Assembly: GCA_934747335.1 (NCBI GenBank)
Contig: CAKVGS010000057.1
Span: forward strand, 1-6,677
Direction: 5' to 3'
Source: an uncultured Candidatus Melainabacteria bacterium
GTDB lineage: Bacteria > Cyanobacteriota > Vampirovibrionia > Gastranaerophilales > Gastranaerophilaceae
Length of the DNA stretch: 6,677 nucleotides
Shown here: positions 4,992 through 6,677 of the stretch, one piece after another
Layout: every line of letters starts with the position of its first letter
Numbering within the stretch: the stretch's first letter is position 1
Notes under the pieces: generated by a model
The model's input: the letters and a program-made list of their open reading frames with translations, nothing else
Databases searched by the model: none
Told to the model about the DNA's origin: nothing
Program-made: the position numbers and the translations under genes

Positions 4992-4997
4992 ATTATA
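4992..4997 (-). promoter_or_regulatory. Candidate -10 box for the 586-aa gene
   Basis: A perfect minus-strand TATAAT lies about 60 nt before the ATG. No convincing -35 hexamer is present at normal spacing. Two further TATAAT words (5046-5051 and 5057-5062) lie upstream in this AT-rich stretch, so the assignment is weak. Confidence 0.3.
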
Positions 4998-5104
4998 TAT
5001 TACATTCTCATGATTGTTTTAATGGGATACATAAAAAAGTCAATCATTATAATATTATTATACGGTATTTTTACAAAAATTAATGAAAGAAAATTTTAAA
5101 AATC

Positions 5105-5143
5105 ATTCGTTTGATGTAGCTTGTTGAAAAATTTCATACGAAT
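5105..5143. repeat. Imperfect palindrome ATTCGTTTGA/TCATACGAAT
   Basis: Ten-nt arms (5105-5114 and 5134-5143) with one mismatch and a 19-nt loop, in the gap between the divergent 586-aa and acyl-CoA ligase genes. It could be an operator or chance in AT-rich DNA. Confidence 0.3.
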
Positions 5144-5153
5144 ATATTAAAGA

Positions 5154-5186
5154 GGGAATGGGGGAATAGGGGAATGAGGGAATAAG
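5154..5186 (+). repeat. Third GGGAATAA octamer array
   Basis: Four 8-nt units plus G: GGGAATGG, GGGAATAG, GGGAATGA, GGGAATAA, G. It has the same 33-nt length and the same final unit as the arms at 2018-2050 and 2120-2152, but no inverted partner is visible nearby. Confidence 0.75.
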
Positions 5187-5216
5187 AGGTTTAAAATATT
5201 TTTTTCACAAATGTAG

Positions 5217-5326
5217 GTGTAACTATCCCTGATAATTTTTATCAATTGAACGACATTCGCAACATAACTATATTGTTTTTATTCTGTTTTAAAAAATTTT
5301 CTAAAAATTATCTCGGACAGTAGTGC
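5217..5326. mobile_element. Short derivative of the 371-964 element
   Basis: The left part (about 5224-5260: CC.TGATAATTTT, ATCAA, GAACGACATTCGC) matches 378-414. The right part (5259-5326: GCAACATAACTATATTG ... CGGACAGTAGTGC) matches 897-964. The join corresponds to loss of about 480 internal bases, including both hairpin arms. The left end is more decayed than the right, and I find no target duplication. Confidence 0.65.
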
Positions 5327-5359
5327 GTAATAACAGGGCGTCAGACTTTTTAGCGTGCC

Positions 5360-5393
5360 GTCATTGCGAAGGCGATTAGCCTGAAGCAATCCA
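5360..5393. repeat. GTCATTGCG...GAAGCAATCC palindromic repeat
   Basis: GTCATTGCGAAGGCGATTAG followed by CCTGAAGCAATCC folds through ATTGC/GCAAT and AGGC/GCCT around GATTA, with GA mismatches between. Repeats with CATTGCGAG and GAAGCAATCC ends are, to my knowledge, scattered in many unrelated bacterial genomes as short REP-like palindromes. CTTTTTAG lies on both sides (5347-5354 and 5395-5402). Confidence 0.65.
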
Positions 5394-5426
5394 GCTTTTT
5401 AGAAACTGTTATTTTAAATCTGCACT

Positions 5427-5501
5427 GCACATCGTTTATTTGAACTTCTAATTTTGACTATATCTTAAAGAATCATAAATAATTTTATTTGGACACCAGT
5501 G
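5427..5501. mobile_element. Decayed end of the same element family
   Basis: TTATTTGGACACCAGTG (5485-5501) resembles the right terminus of the 594-bp element, which has one extra C and T for C. Inward, TTTGACT and a degenerate TCGTTTATTTGAA resemble its GACT and TCGTTCATTT parts. The following AAGGAGAGGGAGATAAC resembles the host-repeat sequence next to the intact copy. Diverged, so only moderately sure. Confidence 0.4.
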
Positions 5502-5559
5502 ACCTGGAAGGAGAGGGAGATAACCAAGCGCAAACACTTTTAACTTTTCTTAAAAAATT

Positions 5560-5600
5560 TTAACAAAAAACTACCCCAAATATAGTGTTTGTAATATAAT
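5560..5600 (+). promoter_or_regulatory. Candidate promoter of the acyl-CoA ligase gene
   Basis: A perfect TATAAT (5595-5600) lies 31 nt before the ATG, without a good -35. Alternatively TTAACA (5560-5565) and TATAGT (5581-5586) are 15 nt apart. Either gives a short leader. Confidence 0.4.
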
Positions 5601-5631
5601 TTTTATGTAATTAAAAGAAAGGAAGAGACTC

Positions 5632-6677
5632 ATGAACGTTTTAGACAAAATCATGAAACCAAAATCAATTGCAGTCATTGGTGCTTCTACTAAAGAACAC
5701 ACAATTGGTTCAGATATCATGAAAAGATTACAAGAATACAAATTTAACGGTAATATTTATCCGGTAAACCCAAAAGGTGGAGTTATCGAAGGATTACAAG
5801 CATATACTTCCGTTTTGGAAATCCCTGGTGAAGTAGATTTAGCAATCATCGTTGTAAATGCTAAATTCGTACTTTCAACAATTGACCAATGCCACGAAAA
5901 AGGTATCAAAGGTCTTTGTATCATCACAGCCGGTTTCAAAGAAACAGGTAAAGAAGGTGCTGAAGCTGAAAAACAATTATTGGCTAAAGTTAGAGAATAC
6001 GGTATGAGATGTGTTGGCCCTAACTGCTTAGGCGTTGTAAACACTCACCCTGAAATCAGAATGGACGGATGTTTCGCTGAATCATTACCTGAACGTGGTA
6101 ACATCGGTTTTGTTTCTCAATCAGGTGCTTTAGGTGGCGGCATTTTAAACATCCTTAAAGACTTGAACCTTGGTTTTGCTCAATTCATTTCAATTGGTAA
6201 CCAAGCAGACGTTAATGCTGAAACAGCTTTGGAATATTGGGAAGATGAAAAAGACGTAGAACAAATTCTACTTTACATGGAATCAATCCAAAATCCTGCT
6301 AACTTCAGAAAATTAGCTTCAAGAATTTCTAAGAAGAAACCTATCCTTGCTCTTAAAGCAGGTCGTTCAGCAGCAGGTGCAAGTGCAGCATCTTCTCACA
6401 CAGGTTCTTTAGCAGGTGCAGATAAAGCTGCAAATGCATTGTTAAATCAATCAGGTGTTATCAGAGAATATTCTTTACAAGACTTGTTCGCAACAGCTAA
6501 AGTTTTCGCTAACTGCCCAATTCCAAAGGGTGACAGAGTAGCTATTATTACAAACTCAGGTGGTCCAGGCATCATGGCAACTGACGCAATTTGCGAACAC
6601 GGTATGCAAATCGCTAAGATTTCTGATGCTACAAAAGAAAAATTAAGAAGTTTCTTACCATCAGCTGCATCAGTTAA
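5632..6677 (+). CDS. ADP-forming acyl-CoA (acetate-CoA) ligase, alpha part, cut by window edge
   Basis: NDP-forming acyl-CoA synthetases convert acyl-CoA, ADP and phosphate into acid, CoA and ATP (reversibly), giving substrate-level ATP in fermentation. 348 codons are present with no stop. The start is fixed by AAAGGA (5618-5623), 8 nt upstream. Residues about 7-130 are the CoA-binding Rossmann domain (KSIAVIGAS at 11-19, YPVNPKGG at 43-50, GPNCLG at 129-134). Residues about 155-295 are the first succinyl-CoA-synthetase-like domain, with GFVSQSGALGG at 159-169 and the conserved Glu of YMESI (217). SHTGSLAG includes His256, matching the phosphorylated catalytic His of the family. Residues 300 onward begin the next ligase domain (GDRVAIITNSGGPGIMATDA), reaching LPSAASV. 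Whether it is a ~460-aa alpha subunit or a ~700-aa fusion with the ATP-grasp part cannot be seen. Substrate (acetate or another acid) is inferred. The upstream gap is full of decayed repeats. Confidence 0.92.
   Translation, partial: MNVLDKIMKPKSIAVIGASTKEHTIGSDIMKRLQEYKFNGNIYPVNPKGGVIEGLQAYTSVLEIPGEVDLAIIVVNAKFVLSTIDQCHEKGIKGLCIITAGFKETGKEGAEAEKQLLAKVREYGMRCVGPNCLGVVNTHPEIRMDGCFAESLPERGNIGFVSQSGALGGGILNILKDLNLGFAQFISIGNQADVNAETALEYWEDEKDVEQILLYMESIQNPANFRKLASRISKKKPILALKAGRSAAGASAASSHTGSLAGADKAANALLNQSGVIREYSLQDLFATAKVFANCPIPKGDRVAIITNSGGPGIMATDAICEHGMQIAKISDATKEKLRSFLPSAASV

Noticed and set aside
5757..6044. 95-aa minus-strand frame
   Set aside because: Antisense to the well-supported acyl-CoA ligase gene.

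Overview
The window is AT-rich bacterial DNA whose genes lie mostly on the minus strand. I infer a gut-type member of Vampirovibrionia (Gastranaerophilales, formerly Melainabacteria). This rests on remembered resemblance of the MGMAASQAR-type coiled-coil proteins and of the intergenic repeats to that group; no search was run.

Layout. At the left edge (1-106, minus) is the first 35 codons of a probable mutS2. From about 183 to 1005 there is no gene. It holds a row of GC-rich hairpins and a 45-nt inverted repeat that was split by a 594-bp non-autonomous mobile element (371-964). That element has 23-nt terminal inverted repeats and an 8-nt target duplication. Inside it are two inverted arms, each carrying three successive hairpins. 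The stems differ between arms but keep pairing, while the loops and spacers are conserved. This is the strongest candidate here for an undescribed structured element.

From 1053 to 1670 (minus) is a two-gene operon of small proteins (89 and 111 aa) with a clear intrinsic terminator. A doubtful 76-aa frame follows (1772-2002). Next come a Gly/Ser/Thr-rich 285-aa protein (2159-3016) and a 586-aa coiled-coil protein (3172-4932). The 111-aa and 586-aa proteins share both their first ~36 residues and a ~36-residue stretch near the C-terminus, so they look like a minimal and an expanded member of one family. The gaps downstream of the 285- and 586-aa genes are filled by inverted arrays of 8-nt units (GGGAATAA type and AAGTTTAG type).

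From 4933 to 5631 is a repeat-laden intergenic stretch: a leader hairpin, a third GGGAATAA array, a short derivative of the 594-bp element, a GTCATTGCG/GAAGCAATCC palindrome and a decayed element end. At 5632 the plus-strand gene for an ADP-forming acyl-CoA (acetate-CoA) ligase starts and runs off the right edge.

How the genes might work together is unknown. The 586-, 285-, 111- and 89-aa proteins share an orientation and a low-complexity or coiled-coil character, and may act in one surface or assembly process, but no known system is identified. mutS2 and the acyl-CoA ligase are ordinary neighbours.
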